Shown here: piece after piece, positions 1 to 8,720 of the stretch
Layout: each line of letters begins with the position of its first letter
Numbering within the stretch: position 1 is the stretch's first letter
Assembly (NCBI GenBank): GCA_016191555.1
Contig: JACPVX010000037.1
Coordinates: forward strand, 62,001 to 126,000
DNA from: Bacteroidota bacterium
Lineage (GTDB): Bacteria > Bacteroidota > Bacteroidia > Cytophagales > Cyclobacteriaceae
Length of the DNA: 64,000 bases
Direction: 5' to 3'
Position numbers and translations under genes: made by a program
The notes under the pieces: model-generated
Database searches by the model: none
Told to the model about the DNA's origin: nothing
What the model saw: the letters and a program-made list of their open reading frames with translations, nothing else

Positions 1-1310
1 GTATGGCCACCATTACCAAAGAAAAGGAAAAAATGGAGAAGCTGGATCGGAAGATGGCGGCCGATATAGACTCACTTAACAAAAAACTAAAACCTGCACC
101 CGAGCCATGGCAAGACCCACGCGCACTGGATAACATTGGGTGGAATGCTCCACGTGTTGTCGCCATGGATGCACAGCCACTGGCAGTTGTTTCTACCGGC
201 CAAAGCGACTTGTTTACACATTATGCAAAACCAAAAATTTATGGCGAGGCCTACACACTCGGCTTCTCGGAACTCTCAAACCCCGTTCAACTTTTGTTTG
301 GCAGTTTTGATCTTGCTTTCGTTTGCATCTACCTGCTTCCCTTGCTGGTGTTGGGCTTTAGTTATAACGTGCTTTCGTCCGAGAAAGAATCAGGTGTGTT
401 GCGCTTGACGTTGGCACAGCCCATATCCTTGTACCAATGGTTATTTGGAAAGCTATTACTTCGCTTTTTTATTCTCACCAGTATTGTTGTCGCCTCTATT
501 CTTATTTCGTTGACCATTTTTGATATTGACTGGTTGGGTAATATGGGAGCAGCCACGAAATTAATTCTGCTTGTCACCGTGTATATCTTTTTTTGGTTCT
601 TGATTTCGTTTTTAATAAACCTGTTGGGGAACTCATCCGGCAGCAATGCGGTGACATTAATAGCTGTGTGGGTTGTGTTTGTGCTTTTGATACCGTCTAT
701 TATTTCACAAACGGCAAACTCTTTTTATCCGGTGCCATCGCGCACCATTCTGATTCATGAGTATAGGGATGCAAAATCATTGGCGGAGAAAAAGGCGGAT
801 GACATACTGAGAACGTATTATCGGGAGCATCCGGAATATGCTCCAAAAGATACGACTCAGCAAAACCAGTATAGTTGGTGGCTGGGAAACTTTGCTGCTA
901 GCGATGTCATCAACCAATCAGTACAACCTGTGTTGGATGATTATAATGAAGCGTTGAATAAACAACAAAGCTGGGTCAATCGACTTCGTTTTTTGTCGCC
1001 TGCTATTTTGTTGCAAGACGGGTTGAATGATCTGGCCGGAACTTCACCAGCGGATTACACCGACTTTCGGAATCAAGTGATTGCATTTGCCAATACGTGG
1101 CGCCACTATTTTATTCCACGGATGTTTAATAATGAAAAGATGCAGGCAGAAGACTTTGGTTCTTTGCCAACGCACAGCTATTCTTCGGCTCAAGTGCCTT
1201 CACATTACAATACAGATTTGATGGGCCTTCTTTTCTTCTTAACACTAGCGACTGCCGGAAGTCTGTGGGTGTATCGGAGGAATCGTTTTGAAAATGTTTT
1301 TTCTGTTTAG
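1..1310 (+). CDS. ABC-2 type transporter permease, DUF3526-like (5' end outside window)
   Basis: Membrane subunit of an ABC exporter. The visible part begins with a hydrophilic, probably periplasmic stretch (about residues 1-90), followed by several hydrophobic segments (near residues 100-120, 150-175, 185-215, 220-235) and a last one close to the C-terminus. The EKESGVLRLTLAQP stretch after the first segments is typical of ABC-2 permeases of the DUF3526 group. The usual N-terminal membrane helix is absent, and the frame is open to the window edge, so the Met codon at 3 is probably internal. In Bacteroidota such permeases often come as tandem copies behind an ATPase gene, which would lie to the left. 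Substrate unknown. Confidence 0.8.
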   Translation, partial: MATITKEKEKMEKLDRKMAADIDSLNKKLKPAPEPWQDPRALDNIGWNAPRVVAMDAQPLAVVSTGQSDLFTHYAKPKIYGEAYTLGFSELSNPVQLLFGSFDLAFVCIYLLPLLVLGFSYNVLSSEKESGVLRLTLAQPISLYQWLFGKLLLRFFILTSIVVASILISLTIFDIDWLGNMGAATKLILLVTVYIFFWFLISFLINLLGNSSGSNAVTLIAVWVVFVLLIPSIISQTANSFYPVPSRTILIHEYRDAKSLAEKKADDILRTYYREHPEYAPKDTTQQNQYSWWLGNFAASDVINQSVQPVLDDYNEALNKQQSWVNRLRFLSPAILLQDGLNDLAGTSPADYTDFRNQVIAFANTWRHYFIPRMFNNEKMQAEDFGSLPTHSYSSAQVPSHYNTDLMGLLFFLTLATAGSLWVYRRNRFENVFSV

Positions 1311-1412
1311 AGCAAGAATAGAAAGTGTGGTTTGAACTGGACGGCTATATTTCTAGTGCATCCAACAACATGATCCTTTTCGTAACTTGGGGCAGTTTGA
1401 ATTACTCCCTGT

Positions 1413-2003
1413 ATGACCGATGCCCACTACGAGCTACTCTTAAAAGTTAGAAAGGTAGTTGATATTCAAGCGGCTGAAGAGAGTCATCTGGTAGAGGCCT
1501 TTCGTCCGCTGAAGAAAAAGAAAAATGAATTTTTAATTAAAAAGGGTGACCGCGTAGAAAATCTGTTTTTCATTGGCTCTGGCTTTGTCCGTTTGTTTGA
1601 TATCGATGAATCGGGCAATGAAAATACCAAGCAGTTGGCTTCGCGTTTGGATTTGATCAGCTCCTTTGAAAGTTTTTTAAATGGTGAGCCCGCCACCGAA
1701 AATTTGCAATGCATTTCTGCCTGCACACTGCTCACCATTTCGAAAGAGGACTATAAAAATCTTTATCAACATGTGCGCGAGTGGCCGGCATTTTGCAGAA
1801 GCGTGTATGAAGATTCTATTTTGAAAATGAGCCGTAGGATTCAGGCTTTACAAAGCAAATCGGCCGAGAAACGCTATGAACAATTAATCAAAACGCAGGC
1901 CGACATGGCACTGCATGTTCCGGTAAAATACCTTGCATCCTATTTGGGCATTCGCCCACAATCCCTTTCGCGCATCCGCAACGGACAAAAAAGCGAATCG
2001 TAA
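1413..2003 (+). CDS. Crp/Fnr family transcriptional regulator
   Basis: 196-residue regulator with an N-terminal cyclic-nucleotide-binding-type beta-roll (residues about 25-125, including LFFIGSGFVRLF) and a short C-terminal helix-turn-helix around YLASYLGIRPQSLSRIR. This short form is common in Bacteroidota, where many members do not bind cAMP. It precedes the MBL hydrolase by 84 bases in the same direction, but that gene has a good promoter of its own, so the Crp protein may control it rather than share its mRNA. Effector unknown. It is one of five paralogues of this size in the window. Confidence 0.9.
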   Translation: MTDAHYELLLKVRKVVDIQAAEESHLVEAFRPLKKKKNEFLIKKGDRVENLFFIGSGFVRLFDIDESGNENTKQLASRLDLISSFESFLNGEPATENLQCISACTLLTISKEDYKNLYQHVREWPAFCRSVYEDSILKMSRRIQALQSKSAEKRYEQLIKTQADMALHVPVKYLASYLGIRPQSLSRIRNGQKSES

Positions 2004-2043
2004 GATTTTTTGCCAACGACAATTAAGTAACAAATGTGATCTT

Positions 2044-2071
2044 TTTGGCCAATGAGGCCGGGCTACTTTTG
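2044..2071 (+). promoter_or_regulatory. Bacteroidota-type promoter of the MBL-fold gene
   Basis: TTTG at 2044-2047, a 16-base spacer, then TACTTTTG at 2064-2071, a perfect match to the TAnnTTTG -7 element. It lies 16 bases before the start codon at 2088. Confidence 0.55.
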
Positions 2072-2087
2072 TCAAAAAAAGTAACGT

Positions 2088-2795
2088 ATGAATTCCATCA
2101 TTCCTCTTTCCATTGCCCCGATGGGCATGATCAACTGTTTTCTTATAAAGGGCTCCACCCATTACATTCTGGCAGATACGGGTGTTCCGAATAGTGAAGC
2201 GAACATTCTGAAGCAGTTAAAGGAGCTTCGAATTTCAAAAGAAGAAATTAATTTGATGATTCTAACGCACGCGCACATCGATCATTTTGGCAGTGCAGCT
2301 CGTATGAAGGAAATCTTAAACGTGCCAGTACTCGCCCACCGTTTGGACGAGCCTTATTTCCGCACCGGTCAACCTGATACAACGACCATGAAACCAACCG
2401 AGCCAATCTGGAATCTGCTTCGGAAAAACTTGATCAACAAAAAAACATTACCGGTTTCCATTGATATTGTGATGGAAGCAGACGAAGTTTATTCGCTACA
2501 CCCGTGGGGCGTAGAAGGAGTTGTCATCCACACGCCCGGTCATACGAAAGGATCACTCTCCATCATCTTAGAAAATGGAGAAGCAATAATTATGGACATG
2601 ATGGCATCGGGTATTCTGCTGGGCGGCATCATGCTTCGTTCGCGCGTCAAGCACCCGCCTTTTCATGATGACTTCAAAGCATTACACAATAGTTTCACCA
2701 AAGTATTGTCCTACCCTGGAGATCGCTATTACCTTGGGCATGGTGGACCGGTAACTCGCCAGAAGGTAAAAGAATACCATGAGTTGTTTCTGTAA
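2088..2795 (+). CDS. MBL-fold metallo-hydrolase
   Basis: 235-residue metallo-beta-lactamase-fold hydrolase. The metal ligands are all visible: HAHIDH at residues 61-66, His152 in TPGHTKGS, Asp170 in IIMD, and His218 in YYLGHGG. There is no signal peptide, so it is probably cytoplasmic. The family includes glyoxalase II-like thioesterases, lactonases and other hydrolases, and nothing here decides the substrate. It sits downstream of a Crp/Fnr gene and has its own promoter. Confidence 0.88.
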   Translation: MNSIIPLSIAPMGMINCFLIKGSTHYILADTGVPNSEANILKQLKELRISKEEINLMILTHAHIDHFGSAARMKEILNVPVLAHRLDEPYFRTGQPDTTTMKPTEPIWNLLRKNLINKKTLPVSIDIVMEADEVYSLHPWGVEGVVIHTPGHTKGSLSIILENGEAIIMDMMASGILLGGIMLRSRVKHPPFHDDFKALHNSFTKVLSYPGDRYYLGHGGPVTRQKVKEYHELFL

Positions 2796-2852
2796 ATCAT
2801 ACCCATTAGACCGCTTGACAGATATATTGACGAGGAAACATTTCCTTTTCCC

Positions 2853-2875
2853 TATATTCGCAACTTTGTTGCAAA
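2853..2875 (+). promoter_or_regulatory. Promoter with overlapping palindromic operator (TonB receptor gene)
   Basis: TATATTCG (2853-2860) resembles the -7 element TAnnTTTG. Its last G is the first base of the palindrome GCAAC-TTT-GTTGC (2860-2872), which extends imperfectly to 2857-2875. A TTG lies at about the right upstream distance near 2827. The palindrome ends four bases before the start codon at 2876, so the leader must be very short. A repressor bound here would cover the promoter. The same layout occurs at 5297-5317. A metal-responsive Fur/Zur-type repressor is an inference. Confidence 0.6.
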
Positions 2876-5272
2876 ATGAGGCTTGCCTTTCTTTTATTGA
2901 TTTTTATGCCTTTAGCCGGCTGGGCGCAGCCTTGTACGTTTCGTGTTTCGGGTAAAGTGGAGGATGAACGCGGCATGCCGTTGGTAGGGGCTACTATCCA
3001 ATTAATCAAAGAAAAAAAAGGTACGATTTCCGATGAGGCCGGGAAGTTTGAGTTTACACAACTCTGTGCGGGCAAGTATGAGGTAGAGATTCGGTACGTT
3101 GGCTACCAAACCATTACAACCAGCCTGAAGGTGCCCTTGAATAAATCCTGGATCATTACTATGCAAGGGGACAGCACCTCGCTTAACGAAGTGGTGATCG
3201 AAGATAAACATACCAATGTAGCAGTCACATCTACCTACAGTTCCCTTTCGGGAAAGTTATTAGAAGAAACGATGGGCAAGTCGTTGGGCGAGTCGATGCG
3301 CGAGATTCCGGGTGTCAACAGCATTCAAACAGGCCCCGCCATTTTCAAACCGGTTATTCATGGGGTGCATAGCCAACGTGTATTGATTTTAAATAATGGC
3401 ATTCGGCAAGAAGGACAAAACTGGGGAGTAGAGCACGCTCCGGAAGTAGATCAGTTTATCGCCTCAAATATTATTGTGATCAAAGATGCAGCCGCTATCA
3501 AATACGGAGCGGATGCGCTGGGTGGCGTGGTGCTTGTTAACCCGGCCAAGCTGCCGACTGAAGCAGGTATAGGAGGACAACTCCACACGATTGTTGCTTC
3601 TAATAATGGCTCGGGTGTTATATCCGGATTTTTAGAAGGAGGTTCAAAAAAATGGCCGGGCTTTGGGTGGCGCGCACAAGGCACGATCAAAAAAGCAGGT
3701 GATTCACGAGCAGCAAACTATGTTTTATCCAACACCGGCTTTGAGGAACAAAATTTTTCTTTGTCTACTGCTTATCACACTGAAAAAAGTGGCATTGATA
3801 TTTTTTATAGTCACTTCAACACCTCCATTGGCATTTTAAGAGGTACCGCGGTAGCTACAGCGGAAGATCTGGCCATAGCGCTTGAACGCGATGTACCCCA
3901 ATACACCACTGATTTTACCTACGATATTAAGCAGCCACGCCAATCCGTTCAACACGATCTGATCAAGATCAATGCACATCTGGAAAAAGGAAAAAATGAA
4001 TTTCGGTTGCAATATGGCTTTCAGAGCAATCGCAGAACCGAATATGATTTTCGTCTGGGGGCTCTTACCGAAATTCCAGCTCTGGGATTTCAACTTTATA
4101 CACATACACTCGATGCCGAGTGGCAGCGAACCCATTCCACTCGTTGGCAAAGCAGTTGGGGCATCAATGCTCTCTATCAAACCAATAGCAAGGTAGATGG
4201 CACACAAACCATTCCATTTATTCCCAATTTTGATCACATCACCACCGGGCTATTCTTGGTAGAAAAACTAACGCTTCGAAAGTGGATGCTCGAGTTGGGC
4301 CTGCGCTACGATGTGAAAAAGTATGATGTAGCCGGGTTTGATTTTAAGAATAAACTATACCGGTCGTCCATTGATTTTCAGAATGCCAGCGGAACGGTTT
4401 CAGTGAAGCGAAAACTAAATAACAGTTCTACATTCACCAGTTCGCTCAGCAGTGCCTGGCGTCCGCCCAATATGGCCGAGTTATACAGCATTGGCACACA
4501 CCAAAGTGCCGCGTCAATTGAGTACGGATTATTGTTGAATGAAATCACATCCGAAGTAAAGCCTTATGAAAAATCGGGTGTGAAGGTGGAGAAAGCTCTT
4601 AAATGGGTGGTGGGCTATAAACTCGATCGCCCACGTTTTACAACAGAGATAACCGGCTATGTCAATTATATTTTTGATTTCATCTACCTCCAACCACGCG
4701 GAGTTACACAGGGTCTGCGCGGTATTTTTCCGTACTTCCGCTATACGCAAACCGATGCTTCATTTATAGGCATTGATTTCTTTTCAAATTACAAAATCAA
4801 CTCATTTTGGACCCTTACGGGGAAAGCCTCTTATCTACGCGCAACGGACGAAACGCAAAAAGATTTTCTGGTATTTATTCCGGCCAATCGGATCGATCTC
4901 GGAATCAGGTATGAATCCGATCTTGAAAAAAAATGGAGTTGGAGTGCCGAATCGAAATTGAGGTGGGTAGCCAACCAATCGCGCGCACCGCAGATAATTA
5001 CGCCCCGTCAGATTATCGAAGCACAAGCGCAAGGCATTGATATTGTCGCGCAGCGTCCTGGAAACTTTGACTTTAAAGCTGCTCCGGGTGGTTATGCCTT
5101 GATTTCTCTTTCCGTGAGCACAACATGGAAACTAAAAAGTTCGAAGTTCGAAATTAGGCTCTCTACTGATAATTTGACCAACCAATTGTACCGGGAATAC
5201 ACTAATCGGCTCCGCTATTTTGCCGATGATGTAGGCCGAAACATCACTCTTGGCCTTCATTATAGCTTTTAG
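2876..5272 (+). CDS. TonB-dependent outer-membrane receptor
   Basis: 798-residue TonB-dependent transporter. A signal peptide (residues 1-18, ending GWAQ) is followed by a carboxypeptidase-regulatory-like beta-sandwich (about 25-105, VSGKVEDERGMPLVGATIQL), a plug domain (about 115-225, with IHGVHSQRVLILNNGIRQ and IKYGADALGGVV) and a 22-strand barrel ending in an aromatic residue (LHYSF). The plug sequence with NGIRQEGQNWGVEHAPE resembles receptors for metals such as zinc (ZnuD-like) more than SusC-type glycan receptors. The next gene is a lipoprotein behind a matching operator, which supports a co-regulated uptake pair. The true substrate is not proven. Confidence 0.88.
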   Translation: MRLAFLLLIFMPLAGWAQPCTFRVSGKVEDERGMPLVGATIQLIKEKKGTISDEAGKFEFTQLCAGKYEVEIRYVGYQTITTSLKVPLNKSWIITMQGDSTSLNEVVIEDKHTNVAVTSTYSSLSGKLLEETMGKSLGESMREIPGVNSIQTGPAIFKPVIHGVHSQRVLILNNGIRQEGQNWGVEHAPEVDQFIASNIIVIKDAAAIKYGADALGGVVLVNPAKLPTEAGIGGQLHTIVASNNGSGVISGFLEGGSKKWPGFGWRAQGTIKKAGDSRAANYVLSNTGFEEQNFSLSTAYHTEKSGIDIFYSHFNTSIGILRGTAVATAEDLAIALERDVPQYTTDFTYDIKQPRQSVQHDLIKINAHLEKGKNEFRLQYGFQSNRRTEYDFRLGALTEIPALGFQLYTHTLDAEWQRTHSTRWQSSWGINALYQTNSKVDGTQTIPFIPNFDHITTGLFLVEKLTLRKWMLELGLRYDVKKYDVAGFDFKNKLYRSSIDFQNASGTVSVKRKLNNSSTFTSSLSSAWRPPNMAELYSIGTHQSAASIEYGLLLNEITSEVKPYEKSGVKVEKALKWVVGYKLDRPRFTTEITGYVNYIFDFIYLQPRGVTQGLRGIFPYFRYTQTDASFIGIDFFSNYKINSFWTLTGKASYLRATDETQKDFLVFIPANRIDLGIRYESDLEKKWSWSAESKLRWVANQSRAPQIITPRQIIEAQAQGIDIVAQRPGNFDFKAAPGGYALISLSVSTTWKLKSSKFEIRLSTDNLTNQLYREYTNRLRYFADDVGRNITLGLHYSF

Positions 5273-5296
5273 TTTGCATTATTCAACATTAGGCTT

Positions 5297-5317
5297 TATT
5301 ATTGCAACATTGTTGCA
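5297..5317 (+). promoter_or_regulatory. Promoter with overlapping palindromic operator (lipoprotein gene)
   Basis: TATTATTG (5297-5304) is a -7-like element. It runs into a perfect palindrome TGCAACA-T-TGTTGCA (5303-5317). The GCAAC half begins on the last G of the -7 element, exactly as at 2853-2875. It lies 18 bases before the start codon at 5336. The same repressor probably controls both genes. Confidence 0.62.
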
Positions 5318-5335
5318 TTAAATAAAAAAACTATT

Positions 5336-5938
5336 ATGAAAAGCCTTCGATTTGTCTTTTTGGTGTTGATGTGTGGCACTTTAGTGTTTTTGGGGAGTTG
5401 TTCTAAAGATGATCCGAAACCTGAAAACATTCCGGAAGCGATCACCAAAGCAACATTTACATTTACCCCGGCCTCCGGAAGCCCGATAGTAGTAACCGCA
5501 ACAGATCCGGATGGAGACGGCCCACAGACCAGAGTGCTAAGTGGCCCCATCGCGTTGACAAAAAACACTACCTATACATTAACCATCACCATGATTAATG
5601 AACTGGCTGCCACCACAGCTCCAGAGTATAACGTAACAGCCGAAGTAGAAGAAGAGTCAGATGAGCACATGTTCTTTTTTGCCTGGACGAATAACACATT
5701 TTCAAATCCGGCTGGCAATGGAAACTTCGATACACGTACAGACTTGGTGAATTACAATGATAAGGACGCCAATAATTTGCCGTTGGGTCTCAATACAACC
5801 TGGACAACCATCAACGCAACCGGTAGTGGCAAATTCAGGGCTGTGTTGAAACATCAGCCTGATTTGAAATCGGCCACTAGTACATCTTCAGATGGTGAGA
5901 GTGATTTGGACGTGGAGTTTGACCTTACTGTAAACTAG
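5336..5938 (+). CDS. Lipoprotein paired with the TonB receptor
   Basis: 200-residue lipoprotein: signal peptide with lipobox LGSC at about residues 19-22, followed by an acidic linker (SKDDPKPE) and a beta-rich domain. The sequence EESDEHMFFFAWTN and a final acidic strand are the most distinctive parts. I do not recognise a defined family. Similar lipoproteins sit beside metal or haem TonB receptors in Bacteroidota. It shares a palindromic operator with the receptor gene 63 bases upstream, so a role in binding the same substrate at the cell surface or in the periplasm is plausible. A terminator follows at 5969. Confidence 0.7.
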   Translation: MKSLRFVFLVLMCGTLVFLGSCSKDDPKPENIPEAITKATFTFTPASGSPIVVTATDPDGDGPQTRVLSGPIALTKNTTYTLTITMINELAATTAPEYNVTAEVEEESDEHMFFFAWTNNTFSNPAGNGNFDTRTDLVNYNDKDANNLPLGLNTTWTTINATGSGKFRAVLKHQPDLKSATSTSSDGESDLDVEFDLTVN

Positions 5939-5968
5939 AGATAGCAAAAATATAGATGTAGGTTGGTA

Positions 5969-6003
5969 ATGCCCGGTCGCGAAAGTTGCCGGGTATTTTT
6001 TTT
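5969..6003 (+). terminator. Rho-independent terminator after the lipoprotein gene
   Basis: The stem ATGCCCGG / CCGGGTAT (one wobble pair) with a 12-base loop is followed by a run of eight Ts. Because it lies at 5969-6003, an early start for the next gene at 5986 is unlikely. Confidence 0.75.
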
Positions 6004-6030
6004 GAAGTCAATTCAAATTTACCTTTCGGG

Positions 6031-6621
6031 ATGAACCATTCGGAGGCTACCGAGCATTTGCATCAATTTGTGAACGCAATTCATCCACTAAACCCTAGAG
6101 AGTGGGATCGCTTTTCTACCATCTGGCAACCGGGCGAAGCGAAACGCAAAACCATTCTTACGGCCAAAGGTGAAACCGAACGAACCTTGTATTTTGTTAC
6201 CGAAGGCGTGCAGCGAGCCTATTATCTTACAAAGGATGACAAAGAAGCTACCATTGTGTTTACCTATCCCTTTTCTTTTTCCGGTGTAGCCGATTCTTTT
6301 TTAACGCAAACTCCTTCCAACTACTTTTTTGAAACGCTCACGCAGAGTCAATTTTTAAAAACAACTTATGCACAGGTAAATACCTTGTGCTTGGAGTTTC
6401 CCAATTTTGCAAGGATGCTGAGCACAGCTACGGCCCATGCACTGAAAGGCGCATTGCAACGACAAATTGAGCTACAAACATTTAGTGCAGAAGAGAAGTT
6501 TACCACACTCCTACAGCGAAGTCCGCAAGTGCTACGATTGATTCCGCACAAATACCTGGCATCATATTTAGGAATCGATGCGGCCACATTTAGTAAACTG
6601 TTGGCAACGGTAAGAGTATAA
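6031..6621 (+). CDS. Crp/Fnr family transcriptional regulator
   Basis: 196-residue regulator with a cyclic-nucleotide-binding-type fold (about residues 20-130; TLYFVTEGVQRAYYL) and a C-terminal helix-turn-helix around YLASYLGIDAATFSKLL. The frame is open from 5986, but those first codons fall in the upstream terminator, and starting at 6031 gives the 196-residue length of the paralogue at 1413. It is followed 64 bases later by a DinB-like gene in the same direction, a pairing that suggests co-transcription or local control. Effector unknown. Confidence 0.88.
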   Translation: MNHSEATEHLHQFVNAIHPLNPREWDRFSTIWQPGEAKRKTILTAKGETERTLYFVTEGVQRAYYLTKDDKEATIVFTYPFSFSGVADSFLTQTPSNYFFETLTQSQFLKTTYAQVNTLCLEFPNFARMLSTATAHALKGALQRQIELQTFSAEEKFTTLLQRSPQVLRLIPHKYLASYLGIDAATFSKLLATVRV

Positions 6622-6685
6622 AATCTTTGTCTGCACCAAGATTTATGAAATCGATTGGCTGCTATTTGCTTCAAAATTAGAAACT

Positions 6686-7294
6686 ATGAGCACCTATCGA
6701 CAGCAGCAGCTAATATCCGAACTGGAAACACAGGTTGAGCATTTGCTAACCAAAGCCATAAGCGAATGGCAACTAATTTCCCATTCGCAGTTTGCCAGAA
6801 AACCCACAGCCCAAGGCTGGAGTGCCAATGAGTGTTTGCAACACTTGAATAGTTATGGCCGCTATTATTTACCAGCTATTCAAAAAGCAATTGACGAAGC
6901 CGCAACAGGTTCAACTGAAACTTTCCGTTCGGGTTGGCTTGGAAATTATTTTACAAAAATGATGATGCCGGGAGAGAATGGATCACTTGCCACGAAAATG
7001 AAATCCCCCAAAGATCATGCACCCACAAAAATTTTGGAGAGCCACCAGGCGATTGCGGAGTTTATTGATCAGCAAGAAACACTTTTGAAGTTATTGCATT
7101 CGGCAAAACGCGTTGACCTCAACAAAGTGAAGGTGGGAATTTCTCTTGCTCCTTTTATCAAATTAAAATTGGGAGACGTTTTTATGTTCCTGATTGCGCA
7201 TTTAATCCGCCACAGCCGACAGGCAGATCGAGCGCTGAGCCAAAGTGGTATCACAACCAAACCTTGGCCGCCTGTTTCATTTGCGAATGATTGA
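6686..7294 (+). CDS. DinB-like four-helix protein
   Basis: 202-residue protein of the DinB/YfiT-like superfamily: four long helices with conserved histidines, the first near residue 53 (ECLQHLNSYG) and the last in LIAHLIRHSRQADRAL near the C-terminus. These usually bind a divalent metal and may act as thiol transferases or in detoxification. No signal peptide. It lies just downstream of a Crp/Fnr gene and is convergent with the HisA-like gene (12 bases between the stops). The specific substrate cannot be read from the sequence. Confidence 0.82.
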   Translation: MSTYRQQQLISELETQVEHLLTKAISEWQLISHSQFARKPTAQGWSANECLQHLNSYGRYYLPAIQKAIDEAATGSTETFRSGWLGNYFTKMMMPGENGSLATKMKSPKDHAPTKILESHQAIAEFIDQQETLLKLLHSAKRVDLNKVKVGISLAPFIKLKLGDVFMFLIAHLIRHSRQADRALSQSGITTKPWPPVSFAND

Positions 7295-7306
7295 AGAGTA
7301 AGTGTT

Positions 7307-8041
7307 TTACTTCACTAAAAATGGCTTGAGATCTTCAAGCTTAAGAATACCTTCATAATAGGCTTTGCCAAAGATGACAGCAAACACACCCATGTCGTTG
7401 AGGCGTTTGATATCATCGGCACCGCGTACGCCACCGCTGGCCAGCACTTTTAGATCCGGAAATTTGTCCATGATTTCCTGATAGAAAGAAAAAGCCGGGC
7501 CTTCCAAAACACCATCGCGTGAGATGTCGGTGCACTTGGCGTATTTCAAACCCTTGTCATAGAAGTACTGAAGATGGTCAAATAAGTTAACATCGGATTT
7601 ATTTTGCCATCCGCGGAAAGAAACTTTTTTCGATTGAATATCAGTAACATCCGCACCGAGCGTCATTTTTTCGCGACCATAGGATACAATCCACGATGCA
7701 AATAATTCAGGCTTTGCAATGGCTATGCTGGAGGCTGTAATATAATCGGCACCATAATTATAGGCATTGCCAATATCTCCATCTGTATTGATGCCTCCAG
7801 TAAAATCCAACTTTAAGTCAGTATAGCCTGCAATTTGCTCCAGCACATGAAGGTTTTTAGGTGCACCTGTTTCTGCGCCATCCAGATCCACCAAATGCAA
7901 TACTTCAATGCCATGATCTTCGAATCGCTTGGCAAGGTCTACCGGGTTTTCATCGTACGCTTTTTCGCTGGCCGGATCGCCTTTGCGCATTTTTACAACT
8001 TTGCCTTTGCGGATGGCGATGGAGGGAATTACTTGTATCAT
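7307..8041 (-). CDS. HisA-like TIM-barrel protein lacking the first catalytic Asp
   Basis: 244-residue (beta/alpha)8 barrel clearly related to HisA, the isomerase of histidine biosynthesis that opens the ProFAR sugar. The phosphate-binding loops are recognisable (FTGGI, LASGGVRGADDI, VIFGKAYYEGI), as are the later catalytic region LGADV and the CTDISRDG loop. The motif that carries the general acid/base Asp8 in HisA (PAIDL) reads PSIAI, with Ala at residue 9, and GGGI is changed to TGGI. No other his gene is nearby; the upstream partner is DUF2911, 25 bases away. Either a non-canonical HisA or a paralogue with another function. Confidence 0.75.
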   Translation of the reverse strand: MIQVIPSIAIRKGKVVKMRKGDPASEKAYDENPVDLAKRFEDHGIEVLHLVDLDGAETGAPKNLHVLEQIAGYTDLKLDFTGGINTDGDIGNAYNYGADYITASSIAIAKPELFASWIVSYGREKMTLGADVTDIQSKKVSFRGWQNKSDVNLFDHLQYFYDKGLKYAKCTDISRDGVLEGPAFSFYQEIMDKFPDLKVLASGGVRGADDIKRLNDMGVFAVIFGKAYYEGILKLEDLKPFLVK

Positions 8042-8066
8042 CTACCTAAAAAATTATGACTATAAA

Positions 8067-8621
8067 TTATTTTGATGAAAATGGAGCGGCTACCAATGTT
8101 TTGTCCCAGATAAAGAGCAACTCCATTTCCTCTCCTGCTTTTTCTACCGAGATGGTAAACTGTTCAAATTCTTTTTCTTGCGTAACAGATGGCACCTCGA
8201 TGACTAACGCATCAGTCTCTGGGTTTCGTTGCGCTTGACCATCAAAGCCTACGCCCCAGCCGGGTATTTCTTTATTGAAAATGATTTTCCATGATTGTTC
8301 ACCCGGAATAGTCCATAAGCTGTACTCACCTGCCTCCAAAGTTTTACCACCAAAGTCCAGTGTTTGATTGGTTTTAAAAATGCTCGCTTCATTGGCTCCC
8401 GTTCTCCACACCTTCCCGAAAGGCACCAAACCATCCTTCGCAAAGATAACGCGCCCCTTTTTGGACGGTCGGTTATAATAAACTCCTATTTTGAGGCTCC
8501 CGTTTTCAAAAGCTACTTCGCCTTCAGGGCTAAATGACTTGGTGTAGAAAAAGCGAACATACACCAAGGCGGCTATGATGATCAATGCCACGATTCCGAG
8601 TATCAAAAATAATTTCTTCAT
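8067..8621 (-). CDS. DUF2911 domain protein, membrane-anchored
   Basis: 184-residue protein with one N-terminal transmembrane helix (residues about 4-24) and a DUF2911 domain (about 35-180; YNRPSKKGRVIF, WRTGANEASIF, LEAGEYSLWTIPG). The family is widespread in Bacteroidota, faces the periplasm, and has no established biochemical role. It is immediately upstream of the HisA-like gene on the same strand and likely co-transcribed with it. Confidence 0.85.
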   Translation of the reverse strand: MKKLFLILGIVALIIIAALVYVRFFYTKSFSPEGEVAFENGSLKIGVYYNRPSKKGRVIFAKDGLVPFGKVWRTGANEASIFKTNQTLDFGGKTLEAGEYSLWTIPGEQSWKIIFNKEIPGWGVGFDGQAQRNPETDALVIEVPSVTQEKEFEQFTISVEKAGEEMELLFIWDKTLVAAPFSSK

Positions 8622-8720
8622 GATTAAAGCGCGTTGAACCTTCTAGTTAATATTTAACCTCCAATTTGCAAATATTTAATGTTATCCATTTACTTTTGAC
8701 GAAATAAACGCTTTTTAATT

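Noticed and set aside
2876-5272. SusC-type glycan receptor
   Set aside because: No SusD gene follows, and the plug motif differs; the partner is a small lipoprotein.
5986-6030. Earlier start for the second Crp gene
   Set aside because: These codons lie in the T-run of the terminator, and the protein would exceed the paralogue length.
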